This document shows positions 1 to 8,077 of a stretch of DNA of 64,000 bases, piece after piece. A program made the translations under genes and the position numbers. Source of the DNA: Mycobacterium sp. D16R12 (lineage in GTDB: Bacteria; Actinomycetota; Actinomycetes; Mycobacteriales; Mycobacteriaceae); contig NZ_MAFC01000005.1 of NCBI RefSeq assembly GCF_002013465.1, positions 248,001 to 312,000 on the forward strand, read 5' to 3'. The number at the start of each line of letters is the position of its first letter. Position 1 is the first letter of the stretch. The notes under the pieces were generated by a model. It did no database searches and was not told where the DNA came from. It was given only the letters and a program-made list of their open reading frames with translations.

Positions 1-767
1 TGACGGATGTCGTCGCCGAGAACATCGACCGCCACCGCGATACGGCGGAGCTTTGGTACTGCCATGAGCACGTCCCTTACGACGAGGGCGAGAACTTCGC
101 CTTCCTGGGTGGACGCGACTGGGAGCCCTCTGACGTCAAGCTGCCCAAGGCCGTCGTCGATGCCATCCAGATCCTGCTGATCACCAAGGACAACTTGGCG
201 GGCTACCACCGCGAAATGGTGGAGCATTTCTCGCTGGAGATCATCCCGTGGGCGGACTTCATCGGGCGCTGGACCGCCGAGGAGAACCTGCACGCCATCA
301 CGCTGCGTGAGTATCTCGTGGTGACCCGTAACGCCGACCCCAGCGGCGACGAGGACACCCGGCTGGCTCACGTCATGAAGGGCTACCGGGCCGACTCGTA
401 CACCCAGATCGAAACGCTGGTGTTCAACGCGTTCTTCGAGCAGATGCACGCGGTGTTCGTACAGAACCTCGCCGCGCTGACCGATGACGACATACTCAAG
501 GGCCTGCTCGCGAACATCGAGAAGGATGAGCGCCGTCACGAGCAGATGTACAGCAACATCGTGCTCGAATGCCTGCGTCTGCACCCCGAGGACACCATCG
601 CAGCCATCAAGGCCCGCGCCGCCGAACTGCAGGTTATCGGCGCCGATATCGACGGTTACGAGGACAAGGTCGCCTCCGTGGCCGAGGCCGGAATCATCGA
701 CGAGGTCACCGTGCAGGACGTGGTTCGCGAACTCACCGACAAGTGGGGCGTGACCGAGCGGCTCTGA
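1..767 (+). CDS. desA2: acyl-ACP desaturase DesA2, 5'-truncated
   Basis: Stearoyl-ACP-desaturase-family di-iron protein. The frame is open from base 3 for 254 residues, so roughly 20 N-terminal residues lie outside the window if the protein matches the 275 residues I recall for the tuberculosis protein. Two EXXH di-iron ligand motifs are visible: one in TAEENLHAI (about base 275) and one in DERRHEQ (about base 527). Helical spacing and the FLGGRDW and KDNLAGYHRE segments fit mycobacterial DesA proteins, which are linked to desaturation of mycolic acid precursors. The next gene is phoH2, as in M. tuberculosis Rv1094-Rv1095. DesA2 rather than DesA1 is chosen mainly from this context. Confidence 0.9.
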   Translation, partial: TDVVAENIDRHRDTAELWYCHEHVPYDEGENFAFLGGRDWEPSDVKLPKAVVDAIQILLITKDNLAGYHREMVEHFSLEIIPWADFIGRWTAEENLHAITLREYLVVTRNADPSGDEDTRLAHVMKGYRADSYTQIETLVFNAFFEQMHAVFVQNLAALTDDDILKGLLANIEKDERRHEQMYSNIVLECLRLHPEDTIAAIKARAAELQVIGADIDGYEDKVASVAEAGIIDEVTVQDVVRELTDKWGVTERL

Positions 768-945
768 TCTCTCGCCGAGTGTCGACCTGTGGAGGGGCGC
801 ACTCGTGCTTCTGTGTGACAACTCGACACTCGCGCGAAATGTGCGTTAACCCGGTGTTAGTCAACACGCTTGATCCGGTGCGCGGCATCTGCGTGTAGGT
901 GCGAGTAGCGTCAAAAGCGATGGCTAGCGACATGCTTTGCTATCC

Positions 946-952
946 GGGAGGT
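946..952 (+). promoter_or_regulatory. strong ribosome binding site ahead of a 16-codon ORF
   Basis: GGGAGGT lies 7 bases before a GTG at 960. It is the best Shine-Dalgarno match between desA2 and phoH2, yet it serves a 16-codon ORF and not phoH2 directly. Confidence 0.5.
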
Positions 953-959
953 ACTGATC

Positions 960-1010
960 GTGGCGAAAACGACAGGACCGGCCCCGGTCCTGATGTGGAC
1001 GGTCTCATGA
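960..1010 (+). CDS. 16-residue leader ORF upstream of phoH2
   Basis: GTG at 960 opens a 16-residue ORF ([16 protein letters not shown]) behind a strong Shine-Dalgarno sequence. Its TGA at 1008-1010 overlaps an ATG at 1007 in the ATGA arrangement typical of translational coupling. It could be a leader peptide controlling the downstream ORFs, or the first part of the phoH2-associated antitoxin region. No function is known to me and expression is inferred only from the signals. Confidence 0.35.
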   Translation: MAKTTGPAPVLMWTVS

Positions 1011-1087
1011 GGCGTCCACACACGGTACCGACCGCGTCCACGACAGATCGCGTGTGGTGCCGCACGGATGTCAGGAGCGCTCGGTGA
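1007..1087 (+). CDS. 26-residue ORF overlapping phoH2, candidate PhoAT-type partner
   Basis: ATG at 1007 starts a 26-residue Arg-rich ORF whose TGA (1085-1087) overlaps the phoH2 GTG at 1084 as GTGA. The same frame is open back to a GTG at 899 (62 residues), but that start has no clear ribosome binding site. In M. tuberculosis and M. smegmatis phoH2 is described with a short overlapping upstream gene, phoAT, proposed as antitoxin. This ORF occupies that position, but I could not compare sequences, so the assignment is positional. Confidence 0.35.
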   Translation: MRRPHTVPTASTTDRVWCRTDVRSAR

Positions 1088-2409
1088 CTGCTTCAATGAA
1101 CCCTGGGACAATCCGTACCTATGTGCTCGACACCTCGGTGTTGTTGTCTGACCCTTGGGCCACAAACCGATTCGCCGAACATGAGGTAGTGATCCCGCTG
1201 GTGGTGATCAGTGAGCTGGAAGGCAAACGTCACCATCATGAGTTGGGTTGGTTCGCCCGCACTGCGTTGCGGATGCTCGACGATCTGAGGCTGGAGTACG
1301 GCCGTCTTGATCAGTCAATTCCTGTTGGGACACAGGGTGGTTCGCTGCATGTCGAGCTGAATCACACCGATCCCTCGGTGCTGCCCGTGGGCTTCCGCAC
1401 CGACTCCAACGACTCTCGGATTCTGGCGTGCGCGCTTAACCTCGCCGCCGAGGGCAAGCTGGTTACGTTGGTGAGCAAGGACATTCCGCTGCGCGTCAAG
1501 GCCGGTGCGGTGGGTTTGGCTGCCGACGAGTACCGGGCCCAGGATGTGGTGAACTCGGGCTGGACGGGCATGGCCGAGCTGGACACGGCGCCTGACGTCA
1601 TCGACTCACTCTTCGAGGCCGGCGAGGTCGATCTGGAGGCGGCGCGAGATCTACCGTGCCACACCGGAATCCGACTACTCGGTGGCACCTCGAGCGCACT
1701 TGGCCGAGTCAACGCCGAGAAGCGGGTGCAGCTGGTACGCGGTGATCGTGAGGTCTTCGGGTTGCGCGGGCGCTCCGCGGAACAGCGTGTGGCACTGGAC
1801 ATCCTGCTCGACGAGTCGGTCGGCATCGTCTCTCTTGGCGGCAAGGCGGGCACCGGTAAGTCGGCCCTGGCGCTGTGCGCCGGACTCGAAGCGGTGCTGG
1901 AGCGGCGTAGCCACCGCAAGGTCGTCGTGTTCCGTCCCCTGTACGCCGTCGGCGGTCAGGAGCTGGGCTATCTGCCGGGCAGCGAGAGCGAGAAGATGGG
2001 TCCGTGGGCGCAGGCCGTCTTCGACACCCTCGAAGGGCTGGCGTCACCGGCGGTCATCGAAGAGGTGCTCTCGCGCGGCATGCTCGAGGTGCTCCCACTC
2101 ACGCACATCCGTGGACGGTCCCTGCATGACTCCTTTGTGATCGTCGACGAAGCACAGTCCCTCGAGCGCAACGTGCTCCTGACGGTGCTGTCGCGGTTGG
2201 GCAGCGGGTCGCGGGTGGTGCTCACGCACGACGTCGCGCAGCGCGACAACCTGCGTGTCGGTCGTCACGACGGTGTGGCCGCAGTGATCGAGAAGCTCAA
2301 GGGCCATCCGCTGTTCGCGCACGTCACGCTGGTACGCAGTGAGCGTTCACCCATCGCCGCGCTGGTCACAGAGATGCTGGAGGAGTTCGGGCCCGGGCTC
2401 GCTCCCTGA
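1084..2409 (+). CDS. phoH2: PhoH2: PIN-domain RNase fused to PhoH ATPase/helicase
   Basis: A 441-residue cytoplasmic protein. The N-terminal PIN domain starts with [12 protein letters not shown], carrying the first catalytic Asp, and has VVISELEGK and a late acidic SNDSRILAC segment. The C-terminal PhoH ATPase has a P-loop [12 protein letters not shown] (about residue 260) and Walker [11 protein letters not shown]. Family members unwind and cleave RNA and are treated as a type II toxin-like module. The GTG at 1084 is chosen because AGGAG at 1073-1077 precedes it by 6 bases and the upstream short ORF stops within it. A GTG at 1054 would add ten residues without support. Confidence 0.95.
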   Translation: MTASMNPGTIRTYVLDTSVLLSDPWATNRFAEHEVVIPLVVISELEGKRHHHELGWFARTALRMLDDLRLEYGRLDQSIPVGTQGGSLHVELNHTDPSVLPVGFRTDSNDSRILACALNLAAEGKLVTLVSKDIPLRVKAGAVGLAADEYRAQDVVNSGWTGMAELDTAPDVIDSLFEAGEVDLEAARDLPCHTGIRLLGGTSSALGRVNAEKRVQLVRGDREVFGLRGRSAEQRVALDILLDESVGIVSLGGKAGTGKSALALCAGLEAVLERRSHRKVVVFRPLYAVGGQELGYLPGSESEKMGPWAQAVFDTLEGLASPAVIEEVLSRGMLEVLPLTHIRGRSLHDSFVIVDEAQSLERNVLLTVLSRLGSGSRVVLTHDVAQRDNLRVGRHDGVAAVIEKLKGHPLFAHVTLVRSERSPIAALVTEMLEEFGPGLAP

Positions 2410-2431
2410 ACTGACAGTTACGCTGTGGAAC

Positions 2432-3298
2432 GTGCTATCCAAGCGTGATGTCTTTCGGTGGACGATGGTCGCGGCCGCTGTGGGAAGTTTGATTGCGGCC
2501 GCGATCGTCGTCACCGACAAACAGCGCGCCCTGGACGAGCCGGTGGACTGTCAACGCGAAAAGTGTGTGGCGCTGACGTTCGACGACGGGCCGAGCCCGT
2601 TCACCGACCGGCTGCTGGAGGTCCTGCGAGCCAATGGCGCGCACTCGACCTTCTTCGAAATCGGCAACAAGGTCCAGCGCGATCCGGCCGGCGCCAAGCG
2701 GGTTGTGGACGCCGGTATGGAGCTGGGCAGCCACACCTGGGAACACCCCAACATGACGACGATTCCGCCGGAGGCAATCGCGGGCCAGCTGAGTAAGGCC
2801 AGCGACGCCATCGAAGCGGCCACGGGTGAGCGTCCCAAGCTATTCCGCACCGCGGGTGGCCTGATCAACGATCAGGTGCTGGCCGAAGCCAAGAAGCAGG
2901 GCCTGGCCGATATCAACTGGGATGTCATCCCGTTCGACTGGGCCAACGACGCGAACACCGATGCCAGCCGGGCGATCCTGATGTCACAGATCAAACCGGG
3001 ATCCGTGGTTCTTTTCCACGACACCTATTCGAGCACAGTGGATCTAGTCGAGCAGTTCCTCCCGGTGCTCAGGGCTAACGGCTACCACGCGGTGACCGTC
3101 ACGAAGTTACTCGGCCCGCGTGACCCCGGCAGCAGTTACGGAAGCCGGGATAACGGTCCGCCTGTGAACCTCCTGAAAGACATTCCGGCATCAGAGATTC
3201 CGCCACTGCCGGACACCCCGTCGCCGCTGCCCGCGACCAATATCCCCATTACCGACCTGCCCAACCAGGGTGCGGGTGGACCGGCCGTCGGGCAATAG
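2432..3298 (+). CDS. polysaccharide deacetylase (NodB/CE4), membrane-anchored or secreted
   Basis: Orthologue by position and sequence of M. tuberculosis Rv1096; the family removes acetyl groups from peptidoglycan or chitin-like glycans. A hydrophobic segment follows the N-terminus (MVAAAVGSLIAAAIVV). NodB motifs follow: TFDDGPSPFTD (catalytic and metal Asp), SHTWEHPNMT (the H-x3-H zinc site) and VLFHDTY. The usual RPP motif reads FRTAGG, which is unusual. The C-terminal 40 residues are Pro-rich and low complexity. The start is uncertain: GTG 2432 is preferred, the frame is open further upstream inside phoH2, and ATG 2465 would remove the charged N-region. It lies 22 bases after phoH2, so probably in the same operon. 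Confidence 0.85.
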   Translation: MLSKRDVFRWTMVAAAVGSLIAAAIVVTDKQRALDEPVDCQREKCVALTFDDGPSPFTDRLLEVLRANGAHSTFFEIGNKVQRDPAGAKRVVDAGMELGSHTWEHPNMTTIPPEAIAGQLSKASDAIEAATGERPKLFRTAGGLINDQVLAEAKKQGLADINWDVIPFDWANDANTDASRAILMSQIKPGSVVLFHDTYSSTVDLVEQFLPVLRANGYHAVTVTKLLGPRDPGSSYGSRDNGPPVNLLKDIPASEIPPLPDTPSPLPATNIPITDLPNQGAGGPAVGQ

Positions 3299-3300
3299 GG

Positions 3301-5658
3301 GTGCGTCTCGTCGTATTGGCGTTGATCACGGCACTGCTCGTCGGACCCGCCAGCGTGGTGCTGCCCACCGCGCAGCGCTATTCGGCGACGATCAGCCGAG
3401 ACGAACGCGGTGTCCCACACGTCAGCGCCGATGACTGGGGCTCGCTGGGCTACGGCACCGGGTACGCGTTCGGTGAGGACCGAGCCTGCACCCTGATTGA
3501 CCAAATCGTGAAGGTGCGCGGTGAACGCAGCAAGTGGCTTGGGCCGGGCGTCAACAATCGGAACGTCGATATGGACTTCGGTTACCGCCACCTGAAACTG
3601 TGGGAGAACGCGCCCAAGCGCTGGGCCGACCAGCCCGTCAGAGTGCGTGAACTGGTCGACGGATACGTCGCGGGGTTCAACGAGTCGTTGTCGGTCAACG
3701 GCGTGAACGGCGGCTGGTGCGAGGGCGCCGGCTGGGTGGGGCCGATTACCGCGCAGGACCTGTACGCGCATTTCTCCGATGTCGTGATGACGGTGTCCAG
3801 CATCTCCATGATCACCGAAATCGGCAGGGCACAACCACCTTCAGGCGCATCGGCACCCCACCCGGGTGCCTTGCCCGCCCCGCCGCGGATGGGTAGCAAC
3901 GGGTGGGCCCTGGGTTCGGAACGTTCCAGCACCGGCGGTGGCCTGCTGTTGGCCAACCCGCACTACCCGTGGACGGGCGAGAACCGCCTCTGGGAGGCGC
4001 ATCAGAGCATCCCCGGGCAGCTCAACGTCTACGGTGTCGGATTGTCCGGAATGCCGTTGGTGCAACTCGGATTTACCGATGCGGTGGCCTGGACTGCCAC
4101 CGTCGCGGCCGGACGCCGCTTCGCGCTGTACCGCTACGACCTGGATCCCTCGGACCCCACCGCGTATTACGTCGACGGTCGGCGCCAGGTGATGACACCC
4201 GATCCCATCACCATTGATGTGGCGGGCGAACACGGCATCGCGCCGATGAGCCGCACCCTGTACTCCACCAACCACGGGCCCGTGGCCGATGTGGATACCG
4301 TGGGCTGGACCCCGGCGCAGGCCATGGCGATGGCCGATGCGAATGCCGACACCAACACCACGTTGTCGCAATACCTGGGCATGGCCACCGCGGGTTCCAT
4401 GGATGAGTTCCAGGACGTGTTCCGGGCCAATCGCGGTGTGCCATGGATGAATACCGTCTCGACGAGTGCTGACGGGCGCGCCTGGATCGTCGATTCCTCC
4501 GCGACCCCCAACCTGTCGAAGGAAGCCCTTGCCGCGTGGGCAATCGACCGAGAAAAGCCGGGGCTGATCAGGGACGCGTATCGCTCCGCGGGCATGGTGG
4601 TGCTCAATGGATCCCGGTCGCTCTTCGACTGGACCGACGACGAGAATGCGGCCGCGCCCGGGCTCATCGGATATGACCACATGCCGCAGCTGGAGCGTCG
4701 CGACTACGTCTTCAACGCCAATGACAGCATGTGGCTTGCTCATCCGGATCAGCTGCTCACCGGCTACCAGCCGCAGCAGGGCGGCGAGGGCTGGATGTTG
4801 TCCCCCCGGACCAAGACCAATGCGCGACTGCTTGCCGAGAACCGGGGCAAGTGGACCGCCGACGACGTGAGCGCTGCGTTGTTCGCCGATCGTGCGATCC
4901 TTGCCGATCAGCTGCGCGTACCGCTGGTGCAGGCGTGCACGGCGACCAAGGTCGTCGATGGCGTCGATCTGGGGCCCGCGTGTGCTGCGCTGGCGGGCTG
5001 GGACGGCAGGTTCACCAAGACCGCGCGCGGTGCCGTCGTGTTCCGCGAATGGCTCTCCCGGTTTACTCCGGCCGAGCGCAAGGACCGGGGCAGGTTGTTC
5101 GCGGACGGATTTGATCCAGCCAGACCCGTTGATTCGCCATCGATTCCGGCGGCCGACGTCAAGCCCTGGCTCACGGAATTGGCGGCCGCCGTGCGGCTCC
5201 TGCAGCGTGCCGGTATCCCGGTGGACGCGCCATTGGGGGATGTGCAACGCGAAGTGCACACCGGCCGTCTGTTGCCGATCGGCGGTGGAACGGATATCGA
5301 CGGCGCGGCCAATATCGTGGATTGCTGTTCTTGGGGTACCAGCTCCGAGCCGCAAACCAATCCCGGCGAGCGCCTGGAACCGGGTACGGAGCTGCGCGCC
5401 ATCCCGGGTGCCTCGGGGGTGCTCAACGGCTACCCGGTTCAAGAGGGGGACAGCTTCATCATGGCGCTGCAGTACGGCTCCGATGGGCCGGATGCGAAAG
5501 GTGTTCTGGTCTACGGAAATCCGGATGACCCACGGAACCCGGCGTATTACGCGGGGGCCCAGGCGTTCAGCGCCGAGCAGCTGCGTCCGTTGGTTTTCAC
5601 CGCCGCCGATGTCGCCAAGGCGGCGGTGACCACGGTGACGATATCGAGGCCGCGCTAA
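3301..5658 (+). CDS. penicillin-acylase-family Ntn hydrolase, exported
   Basis: A 785-residue preprotein beginning with a signal peptide (MRLVVLALITALLVGPASVV). The architecture fits penicillin amidase/acyl-homoserine-lactone acylases: an alpha chain of about 198 residues, then GSNGWALGSE, where Ser199 would become the N-terminal nucleophile after self-cleavage, then LLLANPHYPW in the beta chain. The linker before Ser199 is Pro/Ala rich, as expected for an excised spacer. Such enzymes hydrolyse amides of fatty or aromatic acids; the natural substrate here is unknown. GTG 3301 begins two bases after the deacetylase stop, so the two are very likely cotranscribed. I do not recall a counterpart at this place in M. 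tuberculosis. Confidence 0.88.
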   Translation: MRLVVLALITALLVGPASVVLPTAQRYSATISRDERGVPHVSADDWGSLGYGTGYAFGEDRACTLIDQIVKVRGERSKWLGPGVNNRNVDMDFGYRHLKLWENAPKRWADQPVRVRELVDGYVAGFNESLSVNGVNGGWCEGAGWVGPITAQDLYAHFSDVVMTVSSISMITEIGRAQPPSGASAPHPGALPAPPRMGSNGWALGSERSSTGGGLLLANPHYPWTGENRLWEAHQSIPGQLNVYGVGLSGMPLVQLGFTDAVAWTATVAAGRRFALYRYDLDPSDPTAYYVDGRRQVMTPDPITIDVAGEHGIAPMSRTLYSTNHGPVADVDTVGWTPAQAMAMADANADTNTTLSQYLGMATAGSMDEFQDVFRANRGVPWMNTVSTSADGRAWIVDSSATPNLSKEALAAWAIDREKPGLIRDAYRSAGMVVLNGSRSLFDWTDDENAAAPGLIGYDHMPQLERRDYVFNANDSMWLAHPDQLLTGYQPQQGGEGWMLSPRTKTNARLLAENRGKWTADDVSAALFADRAILADQLRVPLVQACTATKVVDGVDLGPACAALAGWDGRFTKTARGAVVFREWLSRFTPAERKDRGRLFADGFDPARPVDSPSIPAADVKPWLTELAAAVRLLQRAGIPVDAPLGDVQREVHTGRLLPIGGGTDIDGAANIVDCCSWGTSSEPQTNPGERLEPGTELRAIPGASGVLNGYPVQEGDSFIMALQYGSDGPDAKGVLVYGNPDDPRNPAYYAGAQAFSAEQLRPLVFTAADVAKAAVTTVTISRPR

Positions 5659-5698
5659 TTGGCACCAAGACCGGCATGGGCGTGTACTCACCGTGCCG

Positions 5699-5714
5699 GC
5701 CCTGGCACCAGGGC
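5699..5714. terminator. hairpin between convergent genes
   Basis: GCCCTGG-CA-CCAGGGC is a perfect 7-bp inverted repeat between the acylase stop (5658) and the CsbD stop (5720), which face each other. There is no T-run and the loop is very short, so terminator function is only inferred from position. Confidence 0.3.
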
Positions 5715-5719
5715 GTGAA

Positions 5720-5929
5720 TTACTTGCCGGTCAACTTGTCTTTAACCGCTTCTACGCCTTCCTTCACCTTGTCTGCGGCATCAGAGATCGCCTGCTTCGC
5801 GGAGGCAATTCCCTGGTCCGCCTGACCCTCGGCCTTGAGGTCATCGTTGTCGGTGGCCGCTCCAAAGGCTTCCTTCGCGCGACCTCTCAAGTCTTCGGCC
5901 TTGTTCTTTGCGTCGTCGGTTATTCCCAT
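5720..5929 (-). CDS. CsbD-family stress protein
   Basis: A 69-residue, Lys/Glu/Asp/Ala-rich, cysteine-free protein. DDAKNKAEDLRGRAKEAFGAATDNDDLKAEGQADQ matches the CsbD signature in fragments such as GRAKEAFG and LKAEGQADQ. CsbD proteins are small, probably disordered or helical proteins induced by general stress in many bacteria; the molecular role is unknown. GAAAGG lies about 10 bases before the ATG. It stands next to the Asp23 operon on the same strand, 97 bases downstream of it, consistent with a shared stress theme. Confidence 0.88.
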   Translation of the reverse strand: MGITDDAKNKAEDLRGRAKEAFGAATDNDDLKAEGQADQGIASAKQAISDAADKVKEGVEAVKDKLTGK

Positions 5930-6026
5930 GTCGTGGAACCCTTTCCGTGAGGTGATGCTCGATCGTTACCTGATCCTGGGGCAGCCGTGCGATTTACGTT
6001 TGCACCCAAGCTTTGTCATCCTGTGC

Positions 6027-6581
6027 TCAGACGACCTGTGGGCGAACCCTGTCCGTGGATACGTCCTTGACCAGGAGCTGGAAATCCAGATCGTTGTTTG
6101 CCGCATGCCGAATATCGGCGCCGCATTGTCGTGCGAGGCGGCGGATCTCGGTGGTCGAGGTATGCGGGGAGACGCCAACGGTGACCCTCACCACCGGCCT
6201 GCCCTTCTCGCGCAGTGTCACTGCGCGGGCGTTCTGTACGGAGGGGTGACGCGCCAGGTCATCCGCGGCAGCGTCGGCCAATCGGGACAGGTCGACTTCC
6301 CCGTCGGTGTCGCCGAGAGCGCGGACCGATGTTGGGCGCAGATGGACAAGCAACAGCCAGAGGCCGACGAGGACGGCAGCGACTCCGGCTCCTGCGAGAA
6401 TGCCTGATAGCCAAGGCCATTCGAGTGCGCGGGCCGGGGCCTGCGAGTCGATTGCTGTCGCCGCCTGGCGCGCCAGACGGGTGTCGGTGCCGTAGCCGAT
6501 CAGCCAGACTGCGCTGGTCAACAACACGATGCCTAGTAGTGCCGTGAGTAACCTGTCGATGAATTGCGTTGTGCGCGTCAC
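6027..6581 (-). CDS. AmaP-like membrane anchor with Asp23-type domain
   Basis: Last gene of the Asp23 operon, 184 residues. Two hydrophobic segments (LLTALLGIVLLTSAVWLIG and GILAGAGVAAVLVGLWLLLV) are followed by a cytoplasmic part with LRPTSVRALGDTDGEV and an Asp23-like tail (RPVVRVTVGVSP, about residues 135-145). This is the arrangement of AmaP (alkaline shock response membrane anchor protein), which tethers Asp23 to the membrane in Staphylococcus. The GTG start at 6581 overlaps the preceding stop as GTGA, indicating coupling. Conserved YGTDTRLAR after the first helix is typical of actinobacterial AmaP-like proteins as I recall them. Confidence 0.75.
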   Translation of the reverse strand: MTRTTQFIDRLLTALLGIVLLTSAVWLIGYGTDTRLARQAATAIDSQAPARALEWPWLSGILAGAGVAAVLVGLWLLLVHLRPTSVRALGDTDGEVDLSRLADAAADDLARHPSVQNARAVTLREKGRPVVRVTVGVSPHTSTTEIRRLARQCGADIRHAANNDLDFQLLVKDVSTDRVRPQVV

Positions 6582-7351
6582 TGATTGGTTCCGCCCTTCT
6601 CGCCTTGTGGGCCGCGATGCCCGTCGCGCCAGCGGCGAGCCGATGCATGAGGCACCAAGATTCCATCGCCCACCGCGACATGAGTGCGGCGTCGCGGCTT
6701 CACCGTGAGGACGAGCAGGGTCAATCCCGCGATCCCCGCCACCACTGCTGCTGGCCAGGTCCACCACATCCAGTGCGCGTGCTGTACCCACCCGGTCACT
6801 GCGGCGGTCCACATCGAACCGCCCACCCACCCCATGCCGATGGCGGCGTCGCGCAGCACGATCACGCCTGCAGCAACGAGGCCAATGGCTATGAGGATGC
6901 TGGTGATGGTCGACCCGGCTACACGATGCGGTCCTCGGTATCTACTGCTTACGTCTATCGCGGCGCCGCGCTCCTCCGGGTCACCCGCTCCTGCGGCGTA
7001 GGCGTCCGCCACTTCGGCCGGCGTGCGATTGCTGTCGATCCGCGCGATCCGGACGTTGACGCCGGCCGGGTCTTCGCCGAGCGATTCGTGCAGTTCTTGG
7101 CTCACCGCTGCCCGGACTGCGTTGACAACGCGCGCACCGTCAGTGGGCCATGTGGCCGCGATCTTCACGGTCACCGTCGGGCGTGTGTCGTGGGCGATCG
7201 AGATCGATGGCAATGCCCGACCGGGAGCCATGCTCCCGTGGCGAACCACCCCGGGCACCGACAGCACGGCATGCTCAATCAAACGATGGCGTACCCGCTC
7301 GTGAACGCGGGTGGCACCGCGCACCGGCACCACCCCGGTAGTGGTCACCAT
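6578..7351 (-). CDS. Asp23-like domain protein with two transmembrane helices (DUF6286 type)
   Basis: A 257-residue protein. The N-terminal part (about residues 15-110) resembles an Asp23/Gls24 domain: VHERVRHRLIEHAVLSVPGVVRHG, then alternating hydrophobic strands PTVTVKIAATWP and NVRIARID. Two membrane helices follow (about residues 148-170 and 190-212), then a basic tail. Membrane-bound Asp23 relatives of this layout are common in actinobacterial asp23 clusters. It ends in the GTGA overlap with the AmaP-like gene and begins two bases after the DUF2273-like gene stops, so it sits in the middle of one transcript. Function beyond envelope stress is unknown. Confidence 0.72.
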   Translation of the reverse strand: MVTTTGVVPVRGATRVHERVRHRLIEHAVLSVPGVVRHGSMAPGRALPSISIAHDTRPTVTVKIAATWPTDGARVVNAVRAAVSQELHESLGEDPAGVNVRIARIDSNRTPAEVADAYAAGAGDPEERGAAIDVSSRYRGPHRVAGSTITSILIAIGLVAAGVIVLRDAAIGMGWVGGSMWTAAVTGWVQHAHWMWWTWPAAVVAGIAGLTLLVLTVKPRRRTHVAVGDGILVPHASARRWRDGHRGPQGEKGGTNQ

Positions 7352-7353
7352 CG

Positions 7354-7545
7354 TCAGCTCCGGTCGCGGCGGCCGAGCGCGGTGAGATCGATGGTGCCGT
7401 CGAGATGCGCACCGAGGGCGCCACCGGCCCCGGCCAACACCACGGCAAGAAGGAATCCGATCAGGCCACCAGTGACGACTGCGATCGCCAGCAGCAGACC
7501 CGCGAAGAGCCCGATCACTGTGTAATTTCCATTCATTCTCGTCAT
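7354..7545 (-). CDS. DUF2273-like small membrane protein
   Basis: 63 residues, nearly all membrane: a continuous hydrophobic stretch with Gly and Ala packing (VIGLFAGLLLAIAVVTGG, IGFLLAVVLAGAGGALGA) followed by HLDGTIDLTALGRR. This matches small DUF2273-type proteins found in asp23 operons of Firmicutes and actinobacteria. It overlaps the upstream gene by 4 bases and precedes the DUF6286-type gene by two. A role in docking Asp23 proteins at the membrane is inference from the gene company it keeps. Confidence 0.7.
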   Translation of the reverse strand: MTRMNGNYTVIGLFAGLLLAIAVVTGGLIGFLLAVVLAGAGGALGAHLDGTIDLTALGRRDRS

Positions 7546-7778
7546 CTCCTATCGAGATATTTGATGCGCTGTCGCCGGATGCGCCGTCGGCGAGCTGCGC
7601 TCGTAAGAGTCGTAAACCGTCCGCGCCAAGTCCGCCCTACCCGAACGGTGGCGCGCCGCGGGGCCCGATCGTCGGGCAGATTCTGGAGTGCTGCAATGAG
7701 CGCCTCCGCCGATCCGCCGGCATCAGGGTGATGCCTTCGTACGGCCTCGCGGCGCGCCTGCCGGTCAACGTTGAGCAC
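7542..7778 (-). CDS. small basic protein with a J-domain-like HPD segment
   Basis: 78 residues. The N-terminus reads RREAVRRHHPDAGGSAEALIAALQNL, which looks like helix II, the HPD loop and helix III of a DnaJ domain (compare the HPDxGG pattern). The first helix of a J domain is missing. The C-terminal half is strongly basic (TLTSAARRRRIRRQRIKYL). It lies inside the Asp23 operon, 5 bases after the Asp23-like gene and overlapping the DUF2273 gene by 4. It might recruit DnaK to the membrane complex, or the HPD may be coincidental; no homologue is recognised. Confidence 0.6.
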   Translation of the reverse strand: MLNVDRQARREAVRRHHPDAGGSAEALIAALQNLPDDRAPRRATVRVGRTWRGRFTTLTSAARRRRIRRQRIKYLDRR

Positions 7779-7783
7779 GGTGG

Positions 7784-8077
7784 TCAGGCCTGTGCGTCGG
7801 CCACGGCTACGTCATCCACCACGACGACAACCGGTACACCCGCGGCCTCGCTGGCAGCCTGGCGCACCCGAGCCGCCACATCGAGTAGACCCGTCCGGAG
7901 GTCGAGCACCACGTGGACCTCGCCGCCGTCGGCCCCCAACCGCACACCGCGCACCGTCCGACCGGGTAGATGTGTGGCGGGGACTCCTAGCCCTCCTGAA
8001 TAGAGGCTGATGACGCCGTCGACGGCAGTCACCGCCGCCACCACACGATCGACCCGCTCGCCGGTCGCATCCGTCAC
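7784..8077 (-). CDS. small Asp23-like protein
   Basis: 97 residues, alternating helix and strand pattern of the Asp23 fold: RVVAAVTAVDGVISLYSG, then GEVHVVLDLRTG, LLDVAARVRQAASEAAG and VPVVVVVDDVAVAD. It lacks membrane segments. Its ATG overlaps the stop of the upstream canonical Asp23 gene (8074-8077), indicating translational coupling and probably a hetero-oligomeric partner of that protein. It is shorter and more diverged than the canonical copy, so the family call rests on fold pattern and context. Confidence 0.65.
   Translation of the reverse strand: MTDATGERVDRVVAAVTAVDGVISLYSGGLGVPATHLPGRTVRGVRLGADGGEVHVVLDLRTGLLDVAARVRQAASEAAGVPVVVVVDDVAVADAQA

Noticed and set aside
3841..5691. 616-codon minus-strand ORF
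   Set aside because: Runs antisense to the penicillin acylase, is full of His/Arg/Gly without any domain, and reflects the GC-rich third codon positions of the real gene.
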